Under the pieces are notes generated by a model. The model had not been told where the DNA came from. It made no database searches and was given only the letters and a program-made list of their open reading frames with translations. DNA of 64,000 nt from Pisolithus tinctorius (taxonomy: Eukaryota > Basidiomycota > Agaricomycetes > Boletales > Pisolithaceae). Both the position numbers and the translations under genes were made by a program. Below, in pieces: positions 54,053 to 64,000 of this stretch; position 1 is the stretch's first letter, and each line of letters starts with the position of its first letter. The stretch lies in assembly GCA_024663395.1 (NCBI GenBank), contig JANFAH010000049.1:124001-188000 (forward strand), read 5' to 3'.

Positions 54053-54862
54053 TGTCAAAGTCAGACAACACCCCTGGCTTCCTCTTAGGGCAGAGTTGGA
54101 GCAGGTTGGGCTGCGGAGTACAGCAGTCAAAGTCTGAAGCGAATCCAACCACTGGGTGGCGAGATATTCAACAAACAGTGAGTGGAGGTGTATGAAGGAA
54201 AGTCTCAGAGGCTGAGGTTGGAGTTGGAGATCAGAGGTTGGAGGTCGGATGAGAGGGTGTTGGGTTCAGCTAGTGCACTGCCCCCTTGCATGAGCTCAGC
54301 CCTCGTATTTCAGAGGTGGAGCGGACTCAGAGGAAGTGGAGATGAAACTCCAGAGGGGACTGAGAGGGAGTTGAAGGTGGGGACTTTATTCAATATTCAT
54401 ACTGATTACATTGGAGTACTATGCGGCCTTATATATGATGTAGGTCAAGGGCAGTGCAGTGTGGGTTGTAAACCAATAAGTGTATAACAGGTTAGTAGCC
54501 CCTCTGACACAAGGGATAGAGGGTAGGGACAATGGGGACCTTAACTGAGACAAGGAAACTACTACGATGAGGAAGAGAGGGTAAATACCAAAGCAGTGGA
54601 AGAATGGAGAAAACTGACATGAGGGCGGAACCCTATCTAGAATGCAGGGCCACAAGTCCAACAGCCCACATGACCAACCTTAGGGCAGAGTTGAGCAGAG
54701 TTGGTCAGAACATGGACAGGGGACCTCAGAGAAGTGTGGAGATGTGTTGGGAGGGTCAGAGGAGCATGGGAACAAGTCAGAGGAGGGTGGAGAAGTGCAG
54801 GAACATGTTGGAGGAGGGCAGAGTAGGTGTTAGGGGCTTATGTTGGTGTCATGGTCATGACA
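54053..54862 (-). repeat. LTR-I, 3' LTR of El-F (inversion junction)
   Basis: TGTCAAAGTC...GTCATGACA on the plus strand (810 bp). It differs from the 5' LTR mostly at CpG positions. The hairpin arms CAG...CTG are at 54267-54280. Confidence 0.95.
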
Positions 54863-54906
54863 GTATCCCCCCCTTAGGGCCTGAACCCCTGAAGGCCATA
54901 GCAAAG

Positions 54907-57900
54907 CTACAGCAGAGGTGAGTAAGGTCCAGGTTTGTGAGGATAGTGAGCATGGTAAGCAGCCAACAACTTGGAAACATGTTCTAACTCTGTTGCCAAC
55001 ACCCAAGAGGTCTCATCATCAGTGTTCTCATAGCCTGCCCAGTGGACTAGATACAGTAACTGACAATGGCAGTGGTGGCGATCCACCTTTGAGTCAAGGA
55101 TCTCTGAAATCTCATACTCAAGGTCACCATCCACCTCAACAGGCGGAGGTGGAGGTTGGTGCTGATCAGGGAAGGGGTTCAGAGTAGCAGGCTCTAACTG
55201 CGACACATGAAAGACAGGGTGGATGGCCCACATCGCATCAGGTAAGCGGAGGGTGATGGAGTGTGTACCAGGCCTAGCTATGATAGCATAGGGGCCCAAG
55301 TTCTTCTTTGCAAGTTTAGCCAAAGGGTGGGTGGAGCAGAAGTACTTGGCCTTGACATAAGCCTGGTCACTGACCTTGAACTCTGGCAGCAGAACGCATC
55401 CAGCATCAGCCAGACCTTGATAGCAGAGTTGAGCAGCAGCCATCTCAGTGCGGAGGAAGTCATGTAGGGCAGAAAGCTCCACAACATAGTTATGGGCCTT
55501 TGGAGAGGTGAGATTGTGGTCAGAGTAAACTGACAAGTTTGGGTGGTACCCCTTATTAGCAAAAAAGGGAGAGACTCCAGAAGTAGCACTTGGTGCATTA
55601 TTACAAGCAAACTCTGCTAATGGGAGTAACTCCGACCAATCGTCTTGCTGATAGTTACAGTAGGTGCAGAGATACTGCTCGAGGGTCTGATCCATGCACT
55701 CTGTTTGGCCATTGCCTTCTGGGTGGTAGCCCGATGTAAAATGAAGGCACATATCTAAGGCCTTTCCAAGGGAGTGGAAGAAGTGCAACACAAACTCTGG
55801 ACCCCTGTCAGAGGTGACATGAGTGGGTACTCCATGCTTGGAAAAGACATGGGTAAGGAAGAGCTTTGCTAGGTCAGCAGAGGTGATGGAGTCATGGGTC
55901 AGAATGAACATGGTCTGTTTAGAAAGGCAGTCTACAACAACCAAGATGGCAGAGTAGCCTGTGGAGTTGGGGAGATGCTCAATGAAATCCATCGAGATGG
56001 AGTTCCATGGCTTCTCAGGGACAGGAAGCTGCTTCAGTAGGCTGAAGGGGCAGTGATGAGGGACCTTGCTGTGACCACAAGTGGTGCAGGACCTGACATA
56101 GTTTTTTACATCAGTGCAGAGGTTAGGCCATACATACTCACAGTGAACAAGCTCTATAGTGTGGCTCTGCCCAAAATGACCTGCAAGCAGATGGTCATGT
56201 TTAAACCAAAGCACTCAGAGGTGGAGGCCATCAATGTCAGGGACAAAGATGCAGCCATCAAGGCAGAGGAGACCCTCATGGTCTAATGACCAGCAGAGGT
56301 CTGTTGGAGTTGGGAGGTGGGAAGCAGAGATGGGGTTGGAGGGTAGTGTGGAGATGATGTCAGCATGGAGCTGCTCAACATCGAAGACCACAGTGGCTTG
56401 CAGCACAGGGGCCAAGAGGTGGGTAGTATGGAGGGATGAAGTGAACTGTTCCTGGGTAAACACAGGGCAGAGGTTATGAGGGTTTACCTGCACATAGTCC
56501 TTATCCCCCTCTTTTGGGTAAACATCCCAGTGGTGGGTAAGTGCATCGGGCTTGGCTCCAAGGTGGCCAGGGCAGAAACAGATGGCTAGGTTGAACTGGG
56601 AGAGGTACTCTGACCAGCAAGCCTGATGGCAGGTTAGGACCTTAGAGGTGGAGAAATACTCCGAATTTTTATGGTCAGTCACCACATCAGCAGGAGTGGC
56701 AGAGCCTTCCAAGTAATGTTGCCAGTGGCAGAAGGCCTCGAAAATTGCCAACAACTCCTTATCACGAGTGTCATAGTTGAGCTCCAGAGCAGTGAGTGTG
56801 CAGGAGTAAAAGGCAACCAGGCAGAGCTCACCATCAGAGCAGGTAATTGAGAGGATACCTGCAATGGCATAGTCTGATGCATTGGTCTCAACTGTGACAG
56901 GGGCATCAGGCACCCAATGAGTAAGGATCAGAGCAGAGGTGAAGGTGGTCTTAAGGCAGAGGAAAGCAGAGTGGCACTCTTTGGAGAAGCTCCAAGGAGC
57001 ACCCTTCCAAGTGAGGTGGGTGAGTGGAACAACTATGTCGGAGTAATTACTGATGAACCGATGATAGAAGTTTGCAAACCCAAGAAAGGATTGGATGACT
57101 TTAACCTTGCATGGTTCAGGCCAATCACGAATGGACTGGACCTTATCAGCAGACATGGTCAGACTGGATGGGGAGAGGACATAGCCAAGGTACTTGACAG
57201 AGTTTTTGTGGAACTCGCACTTTTCCAGCTTAGCAAAGAGGCTATGCTGGTGGAGGCAGTGGAGGACCTCTTTTACATGTTGGCAGTGCAACTCCTCATT
57301 GTGGGAGTAGATGAGGATGTCATCAAGGTAAACAACAACACAGACATCGAGCATGTCAGCAAAGATGCTATTAACAAACTGCTGGAAAGCTGCTGGTGCA
57401 TTAGTAAGACTGAAAGGCATAACCAACCATTCATAGGAACCATAGTGAGTGCAAAAGGCAGTTTTCCATTCATCACCAGCACCAATTTGGACTAAGTGGT
57501 AGGCATGGTGGAGGTTGATTTTACTATAGACTTTAGTGTGGCTTGGAGAATTGAGCAAGTTGGAGATGAGAGGAAGCAGGTAGTGGTCTTTCTTGGTGAT
57601 TTTATTGAGTCCTCAGTAATCCACACAGAGGCAGAGTGAGCCATCCTTCTTCTTAACAAAGAGGACAGGAGCACCATGGGTGGAGGTTGACTGTTTAATG
57701 AAACTGTAGCTGAGGTGCTCATCTATGAAGGTGTGGAGCACCTCTAGCTCAGGTGGAGAGAGGGAGTAGATAGTGCCTAGAGGTGGCAAAGCCCCTTCTT
57801 TGAGATCTATATTTAAATCAAAGCTGTGGTGTGGAGGGAGTTCAGTAGCCTTTGCTTTACTAAAGACATCAGCGAACTCATGGTAGTCAGAGGGTACTGC

Positions 57901-58631
57901 AGAGAGATCAGGAGGTGCAGAGGGCATCGAAGAGGCTCAGAGTTTCATATCTTTGGGGCAGAGGTGAAAGCGGAACTGTGCAGAGCCAGGAAGGGCACAT
58001 GCATGGACAAAGGCTGCAGCTCCAATGAGGGAGATATGTGGAGCAGTGCATGGCGAGCTGGCTGTAAGAGTAGGTGGCAGAGCTGATGTCAGAGGAGCAG
58101 ACAGAGTAGAGGGTGTCGGTACTGAAGCAGAAGTCGCAACAGAAGGTGACAGAGGCGCCAAGGGTGTCAGCATTCTTTGTATCAATGGTCAGAATGAGAT
58201 ACTGCTCAATACCCAGTCAATCAATGGATTGTAGCAGGTGAGCCAGTTGTGTCCCAAGACCAATGAACAGGCAGAATCCAATGGAGTTACATAACAGGAA
58301 ACAGATGTGACATCACCAGAGGCAAAGTGGACAGAGAAATCTACTACTTGGGAAATGGTGGTATTACTAGTACCATCAAACAGTTGGAGAGGAATAGGCA
58401 GAGAGACATTTTTTGTTGGGATTTTATATTTTTTAACTAAAGAGGGGTCGATGAAACAGTGCAAAGAGCCTGAGTCGACCAGAGCAGGGAAAGTATCTAT
58501 GGAGAAATCAGGGAGAGAAATAACTGGAAGAAGAGAATTAGGGTCAGAAAGAGCAGATGTGTTGAGGTGGACTTCTGCACAGATGGGATCAATGCTTCCT
58601 CCAGGATGTACAGGCTCCCTGGAGGAGCAGG
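54907..58631 (-). pseudogene. pol: El-F pol, near-intact except for four CGA-to-TGA type stops
   Basis: Protease [11 protein letters not shown] (near 58475) has DSG intact. RT has FVKKKDGSLCLCVDY (57650), MPFSLTNAPAAFQ (57410) and VVYLDDILIYS (57330-57300) with both catalytic Asp. RNase H has TNASDYAIAGIL (56885) and YDTRDKELLAI (56770). Integrase has HDHLLAGHFGQ (56195), CTTCGHSK (56080), SMDFIEHLP (55990), DRGPEFVLHF (55800) and EGNGQTECMDQTLEQ (55725). The chromodomain LVHWAGYENTDDETSWVLAT is near 55030. Stops at 58189, 57937, 57613 and 56215 each fall where relatives have an Arg codon (for example DY-stop-GLNK and HL-stop-VL), as expected from C to T at CpG. I see no frameshift between the stops. 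It ends SPLL at 54907. Confidence 0.92.
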
Positions 58632-58641
58632 TTAATTTTTT
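58593..58641 (-). promoter_or_regulatory. El-F -1 frameshift signal
   Basis: The minus strand reads heptamer A_AAA_AAT (58641-58635), stop TAA (58634-58632), a 5-nt gap including the stop, and a stem TGCTCCTCCAGG / CCTGGAGGAAGCA (12 bp with one bulge, 12-nt loop). The sequence differs from the El-D signal but the architecture is the same. Confidence 0.78.
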
Positions 58642-60580
58642 GGCTCTGACCTCTCCACAGGTGGAGTGGTTGGAGTGGCAGCATTAGTGGCACAGGCCTT
58701 GGCAGTGTGGGAAGTCAACTTTGGGCAATCCTTGGCAGAGTGGCCAGGTTCACCACAGAAGAGGCACAGCCCACCAGTAAGGCGGTGGAGCTGCTCAGCT
58801 GCTGTGAGCTTGCCATCTTTTCCGAGGAGATGGTTAATGTTGGACTTTGGTGCTTCAGCCTTTTTAGAATCGGACTTAGGGGCGGAGGATGATGTGGAGG
58901 GTTTCAGCTTTGAGTTGGAGATGTGGAGTGGAGTCCTTTTGGCAGGAGGAGGCTTGGTGGAGTGGGAGACTTCTGACCTGTGCTCCCAGTAGTGTGCATC
59001 TACTGTCTGGGCCAACTCACAGAATGCATGAAGAGTGGCAGGCTTGCCAACATGGGACACTTCATCCTTGATGTGGTCAGGGAGACCCAAGTAGAAGCAG
59101 TGGCAGAGTGCACCTTCACCATAGTCTTTTACCTGAGAAGCCCAGTGGTTGAACTCCACTAAGTACTTCACAATACGCAAAGAGTCCTTCATGGTAAGAT
59201 TTTCCAGATGCTGGATGGCATTGGCAGCAGCATCATGAGGGCTGAAGTTGGTAGTGAGCTCACAGAGGAACTCGTGGTGGTCATCCATCCACAGTGGATG
59301 ATTAAGGTAATCATCCAGATTGAGAAGATCTGGTTTGAACCAGGCCAATGCCATGCCTTTAAGGTAGGACTGTGCATATGTGACCTTGGCTCGGTTGGAG
59401 TGGAATGCCCAAGGGCAGTCCCGGAAATTGAGCTTGCATTGGACCAGGAACTCATGGAGTTTTTTAGGGTCAGACCCATCAAAGGTGTCTGGCTCACAGA
59501 CTTTGGTTTGCAGAGCAGAGTCTCCAGAGCACTGGTTGGAGCGGTGTGAGGAATCCACATTCCCTGGACGCGTAAGCCCCTGTCATTAACTGTTCCATGA
59601 CTACTGTTATGTCCGCTCCCCTCTCACATTCACCATTGTTCATGCGCTACCTTCCCACGCCCTCGCTCCCTCTCGTGCAGTGCTATACCTGTGGCCACTG
59701 TGCTCCAGTTGTTGTTTTTCCTCGGACTCTTTCTCTTATCACGGTCTCTGTTCCTTTAGTGCTTGTAGTATACCCTCGGCCTCTGTTTTGGCCTGTCTTC
59801 TGTGTACACGCTGTCGCACGGCTTTCCTTTACTGTAGCCTGTCTTACTTAGGTTCTGGGTTTGCCTGGACTATAAAACCCTGTACTTAGGTACAGAATGA
59901 TACCTTTTGGCACTTGGAAGGTCACCACAAGTTTCCTTTACACTTTGTCTACACTGCACGTCTCCCATTCCGCCGCGCATGAACTATGTATACCGCTCGC
60001 ACTGCTCGCATCGCCAGTACTATTCTGCAGACCACGCCGCACATGTCACAAACCACTACCGCTACAAAGTGCCGGGTCTCACCTTCTAGACTCGACAGTC
60101 CAGAATCCCTTGGGACAAGCAATTCATTCCCTTCATTTTTTATTGTTGTTATCTAAGCCATCTAGCTCATATTATACAGCTACTTGGACTTTTCCTACAG
60201 CAGGCTAGGGCATGGATGGCCTGGGTCAGAGCAAGGACCGAGTCATCAAGGGGATCTGCGAGGTTGTCAGGACCATCCTCGTCATCAGGCCCACCATCAG
60301 GATGGTAGTCAGGATCGTCAGGGTCATTGTCAGGGTCACCTGGTCCATCTCTGCCAGGGTGAATGGCGATAGGAGGTGGCGGAGAGCAGAGGGCAGACTG
60401 CTGATGGATGGAGGGTGCAGCATGTGAGGTGCTGTCTGGAGCAGGGTCAGAGTTGGAGCACCCCCTGGAGGAGAAGCTCTGGAAGGGCTCAACAACTGAA
60501 GGGAGATGTTGGGGGTTTGCCAAGGCTGTAGCAAGAGCCTCAGTAGCATCCTGTTGTTGGAGATGTGTCATGGGAGGCAT
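58632..60580 (-). CDS. gag: El-F gag, intact except for a solo LTR-N insertion
   Basis: Part 1 is 60580-60200 ([16 protein letters not shown]; Pro/Ser region then an acidic Asp/Pro tract). Part 2 is 59540-58632 ([51 protein letters not shown], Ser/Lys linker, knuckle [14 protein letters not shown]). LTR-N splits them at 59545-60199. Counting its 4-bp duplication once, the parts total 1290 nt, exactly 430 codons with the stop and no internal stop. So gag was open when LTR-N arrived. The 429-residue product is typical for the family. In the present state the gene is disrupted. Confidence 0.9.
59545..60199 (+). repeat. LTR-N copy 2, solo LTR in El-F gag
   Basis: TGTGAGGAAT...TTTTCCTACA (655 bp), flanked by gcgg (59541-59544) and gcag (60200-60203). 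It has a TATAAAAC box near 59870. It is closely similar to copy 1 (15508-16165), with most differences at CpG. Confidence 0.9.
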
Positions 60581-60622
60581 AGTGGACGTGGTAGGGGAAG
60601 TGAGAGAGCTTGTACAAGTGAT

Positions 60623-60633
60623 AGTATGAATAT
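60623..60633 (-). promoter_or_regulatory. El-F primer-binding site (self-priming type)
   Basis: The minus strand reads ATATTCATACT two bases after the 5' LTR. It is exactly complementary (11 nt) to AGTATGAATAT in the LTR (plus coordinates 60976-60986). Confidence 0.75.
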
Positions 60634-60635
60634 AC

Positions 60636-61445
60636 TGTCAAAGTCAGACAACACCCCTGGCTTCCTCTTAGGGCGGAGTTGGAGCAGGTTGGGCTGCGGA
60701 GTACAGTGGTCAAAGTCCGAAGTGAATCTGACCACTGGGTGGCAAGATATTCGATGAACAGTGAGCAGAGGGGTATGAAGGAAAGTCTCGGAGGCTGAGG
60801 TTGGAGTTGGAGATCAGAGGTTGGAGGTTGGATGAGAGGGTGTTGGGTTCAGCTAGTGCACTGCCCCCTTGTGTGAGCTCAGCCCTCATATTTTAGAGGT
60901 GGAGTGGACTCAGAGGAAGTGGAGATGAAACTCCAGAGGGGACCAAGAGGGAGTTGAAGGTGGGGACTTTATTCAATATTCATACTGATTACATCAGAGT
61001 ACTATGCAGCCTTATATACAATGTAGGTCAAGGGCAGTGCAGTGCAGAATGTAAACCAATAAGTGTATAACAGGTTAGTAGCCCCTCCGACACAAGGGAT
61101 AGAGGGTAGGGACAATGGGGACCTTAACTGAGACAAGGAAACTACTACAATGAGGAAGAGAGGGTAAATACCAAAGCAGCAGAAGAATGGAGAAAACTGA
61201 CATGAGGGCAGAACCCTATCTAGAATGCAGGGCCACAAGTCTGACAGCCCATGTGACCAACCTTAGGGTGGAGTTGAGTGGAGTTGGTCAGAACATGGAC
61301 AGGGGACCTTGGAGAGGTGTGGAGATGTGTTGGGAGGGTCGGAGGAGTGTGGGAACAAGTCAGAGGAGGGTGGAGAAGTGTGGGAACATGTTGGAGGAGG
61401 GCAGAGTAGGTGTTAGGGGCTTATGTTGGTGTCATGGTCATGACA
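60636..61445 (-). repeat. LTR-I, 5' LTR of El-F
   Basis: TGTCAAAGTC...GTCATGACA on the plus strand (810 bp), next to the primer site and gag. The right flank is cctcc (61446-61450), inside El-J gag. Confidence 0.95.
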
Positions 61446-62542
61446 CCTCCATGCTGTTTCATGATGGCTTAGCCTGGATGAGTCCCCCTCCAAGGCTGGG
61501 CAGTCTCTGCTTCTGTGACTGTGGGTACCACATCTAAAGCATTCCCCCAAGCACACCATTGCTGTTCCTGGTTTGAGCAGGTATGGGGTGTGCTCAGTGA
61601 TTCATGACACTTCTCTGTGCTTTGCTGTCCATGCTGTGAGTTGTGCAATATACATTTTCTGTCCCTCCTTGTCACTCTGTTGTTGTGGGTACTGCTCTAG
61701 TCCTCTCTGCACTGTCTCCATTAGCTCTTCTGTGGTTTCACATGTGCCCATACTTTTTGCCATCCTACTGTCTTGGTTACTCCAACATCTTCTTCAGGCA
61801 ATCTAAGCACTAGTTGTTCTGTCTGGTATTCTTCTGATGTCTGTGTTGCACTTTTTAGTGTCAACCACCTAGTGTTAAATGCTTTGGCTAGTTTGTCCCA
61901 GCTAGCACATTGTGTGGCTGTGAGGTTTTTGTACCAGTGCTCCACTGGAGAGCTTGTCCCCAGGTAGTTGGCTAGGGCTTTTATCTTCTGTGTATCAGTA
62001 GCCAGTGGGTTTAGGAATAACATGCTACAGTTGAATGCCTTAAGGAAGTCACTTCTGTTTTCTGTCTCTGTGCAGTTTCCATAGAAGAGAGGCACTGCTT
62101 CTGCCATTGGTCATGGACATGGCAGGGGTGCTTGTGGTAATGATGGAGGTGGGGGTGGGGGTGCCTGTGATGTTGACAGAAATGGGGGTACCTGCAGTAT
62201 TGACTGGGGTGGGAGGTGTGGTGTTGAGGTACTTGACAGGGCTGAGTTAGCTCATTCTCTGTGGGTAGTGCATACCACTGATGAGGCTGGGGGGGTTGGG
62301 AGTGCTACTGTAGGAGACACCATGAAGAAGTCTTCATCTTCTGGGTGTTCTGGGGAGTTTTCTTGGGTTGGTGGGATCCCATGTATAGATGTATACTCCT
62401 GTGGTGACAATGGCAGGTACTCTTGTGAGGATGATAGCAGAATATCCAGTGATTGATTACCTGATGGGAACAAGTAGTCACTGGTGTATGGGGTTCCAAG
62501 GGGTGACCATGCTGCTGTGATCTCCAGTGTATGTGAGGACAT
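61446..62542 (-). pseudogene. gag: El-J gag (N-terminal and core part)
   Basis: A Pro/Ser-rich N-terminus (MSSHTLEITAAWSPLG..., 62542-62252) is followed by a frameshifted Pro/Thr linker. The Gag core is open 62107-61721: MAEAVPLFYGNCTETENRSDFLKAF, YLGTSSPVEHWYKNLT, SWDKLAKAFNTRWL, RLPEEDVGVTKTVG. The remainder to 61446 is broken by stops. It ends at the duplication ggagg (plus: cctcc) where El-F inserted. Its continuation, starting with the same ggagg, is at 42277. The sequence is unrelated to the El-A to El-F Gags beyond the general fold. Confidence 0.75.
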
Positions 62543-62762
62543 GAACTGGCCTTGTACATTTTGTGGTTGCCTTCTGCAAGGCAGATTGATAGCAGTATGG
62601 TGGTCACTTCTAAGTTAGTTACTCAGCTTGTTCTTTTGTACCCTCTGTACACATGTGGGCCATGCAGTTGCCTTGCATTTGTTCACTAGTGTTGGTATGG
62701 TATTGGTGTAGTGAGTATGGTGCAGTGGTGCTGTCTGGGTCAGTTCCACTCTTGTCACCACA

Positions 62763-62918
62763 TGGAGTGGTCAGACTTGACTTTGGTGGGATGAACTGAA
62801 CTTGTAGTGTCTTGTATCATAACTATACATGTGCCTCTGCATGTCTGTGTGTGTGTCCTTCTGACTAAGCATGCTGTGGCTGTATCCTCACCTCCTGTCC
62901 CTGGGCCTCCCTACTCCA
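62763..62918 (-). repeat. LTR-J, 5' LTR of El-J (156 bp)
   Basis: Minus strand TGGAGTAGGG...GACCACTCCA, the same length as and inverted relative to 49699-49854. It is followed on the minus strand by TGTGGTGACAAGAGTGGAAC, where a primer-binding site is expected. The right flank is cagtg. Confidence 0.82.
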
Positions 62919-63049
62919 CAGTGCCAGAAAGGAGGCCAGGAATGTGCAACCTGGTAGCTCAGTAGCATATCCCTCCCATGGTACCTGGAGTGGGAGAGGG
63001 CTTAGCTTCACCCTGACCTCCATACCAGTTTTCCCTTCACAGAAATGCA

Positions 63050-63670
63050 CTAGATAATGAGTGATTGGTTTGTTTATGATAGGATGAATGCCAGATTGGA
63101 CCTCCACATCATTCTCAGCTCTCACAGTACTGATTAGTTCCAGTGACACATGGGGCATTGGTGGGGAAACAGTGCAGGAGATGACTGCCAGCAGGTTTCT
63201 GAAGAGACCAATGGTGCTGATAGCACATTCTATTGATTATACTATAGTGTGCACCAGCATTTGCTGAGGTTTCCCTGAGAGAATGTCCCTGATGAGCCAG
63301 AATGGTGATTTCTTGATTTGTGTTACAGCAAGGAGGCTTAGTGGTGCAAATCACTGTTTGGTATTGTTTGTTTGTTGACAAATCATTCAGTAGACCATGT
63401 GATCCATTATGTAAACATTGGTGAGCATCTCACCATGTTTTATATGTGTTCCCAAGGACTACATCCCCAGTATATCACAAAGTTACATAATTGTCCCAAT
63501 GAGCTCTCATTTTCATTTGGGTATTCTGTCATCAGTTTCTATCCAAATATTATGTAATATGGCTCATCAGAAAGCCATGACCAGCTGCCTTGGTCCATCC
63601 ACCAATACCTTGGACTCAATAATGATAGTGCACTTGCTACACCATGATTAATGAAAAACATGAGCCACTG
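63050..63670 (-). mobile_element. Tc1/mariner-like remnant
   Basis: The right end, read on the minus strand, is CAGTGGCTCATGTTTTTCAT, followed by TA and then LTR-A sequence, where LTR-A normally has TTTATCCTAAG. This fits insertion at a TA. The minus frame 63381-63115 (QEITILAHQGHSLRETSANAG...) resembles the helix-turn-helix start of Tc1 transposases. The catalytic part is missing. The 80 bp at 63050-63126 and the right third match 49990-50358. Confidence 0.5.
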
Positions 63671-64000
63671 TATCTAAGTCCTCACTCACTCTGAACCCTT
63701 CTCCTTTGGTCATTCACTCACTCTGCACCAACTCTGCCTGTCCTCTGTCATTTACAAACCTTCTCTGCTCTGACTGCTGTCAGACTTGTACTGGTCTACC
63801 ATTGGAGCATGTGGACTGTTCTCTGAGGGGTCATGTAATCTCCCTTCAGACTTCTCCTTGACAGCATGCAGTCAGATACTCTGTAGCATGTGCACTGCAT
63901 GGTCCAGTGCCTGGACTGTTTCCTTTTTGGTTTGTTCTATGTTACCCATTGTGTGTTTTTCATCTTCCCTTCATTCATTGTCTAGGAAGTTTTTACTTGA
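63671..64000 (+). repeat. LTR-A, 5'-truncated and running off the window
   Basis: CTAAGTCCTCACTCACTCTG onward matches LTR-A from about its position 25, up to the TTTTTACTTGA block at the window end. Its first bases were displaced by the Tc1-like remnant. Confidence 0.85.

Larger units (their letters stand above)
54053..61445 (-). mobile_element. El-F: full-length chromovirus with LTR-I, no antisense gene
   Basis: Minus-strand order: 5' LTR-I (61445-60636), self-primer site, gag (split by LTR-N), frameshift signal, pol, polypurine tract (CCCTAAGGGGGGGATAC-like, 54863-54880) and 3' LTR-I. Pol ends about 45 bp before the LTR, so there is no room for the accessory gene found in the other lineages. 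The flanks tagag and cctcc do not match each other. They match, as reverse complements, the flanks of LTR-I at 36652-42276. Confidence 0.94.

Noticed and set aside
63418..63651. 77-codon frame conserved with 50102-50317
   Set aside because: Conservation is explained by both being copies of the same Tc1-like repeat. The frame has no domain and is not in the orientation of the transposase remnant.
1..64000. CRISPR arrays, rRNA, tRNA and bacterial-type operons
   Set aside because: No regularly spaced repeats, no tRNA or rRNA sequence recognised by eye, and the whole window is explained by eukaryotic retroelements and DNA transposons.

Overview
The window is essentially all transposable elements. 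I see no host gene, rRNA, tRNA or CRISPR array. The organism is almost certainly a filamentous fungus, probably a basidiomycete: Ty3/gypsy elements with a C-terminal chromodomain (chromoviruses), GT-AG introns of about 50-95 nt, a Zn2Cys6-type cysteine cluster, a PIF1-like helicase family of fungal type, and pervasive CpG to TpG/CpA decay. Names used here are local: elements El-A, El-B, El-C, El-D, El-E, El-F and El-J; LTR families LTR-A (~714 bp), LTR-D (526), LTR-I (810), LTR-H (~850-920), LTR-M (~580), LTR-K (484), LTR-N (~656) and LTR-J (156).

Layout. 1-2463: 3' end of El-A, inserted in an intron of El-B's accessory gene. 2464-8919: El-B on the minus strand. 8958-9544: LTR-M. 9640-12465: decayed PIF1-like helicase. 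12466-36651: an old element, El-E, split by a series of insertions. LTR-H lies in its gag; two LTR-A copies lie in that LTR-H; the complete El-D lies in one of these LTR-As; and a solo LTR-N lies in El-D's 5' LTR. LTR-M and the complete El-C lie in El-E's pol, and a MITE lies in El-C. 36652-42276: LTR-I carrying LTR-H, which in turn carries LTR-A and a 3.2 kb terminal-inverted-repeat element. 42277-49854: pro-pol of a different lineage, El-J, broken up by LTR-I, LTR-A and LTR-K. 49855-52727: degenerate DNA with Tc1-like ends. 52831-54052: 3' end of El-E, now inverted. 54053-61445: El-F. 61446-62918: gag and 5' LTR of El-J. 62919-64000: Tc1-like remnant and a truncated LTR-A.

Main results. (1) Two chromovirus lineages carry an extra spliced gene antisense to gag-pol, between pol and the 3' LTR. 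It encodes a charged coiled coil followed by a Zn2Cys6-like cluster. El-F lacks it. (2) The gag-pol junction has a textbook -1 frameshift signal, conserved in two lineages. (3) The primer-binding site is complementary to the predicted RNA 5' end, and the two covary between families, which indicates Tf1-type self-priming. (4) Target-site duplications are swapped reciprocally between two inverted LTR-I loci, and reading frames rejoin across them. This shows a ~12 kb inversion by LTR-LTR recombination. (5) A short hairpin motif recurs in the transcribed part of six LTR families. Nesting order matches the degree of CpG decay, so the locus can be read like strata.
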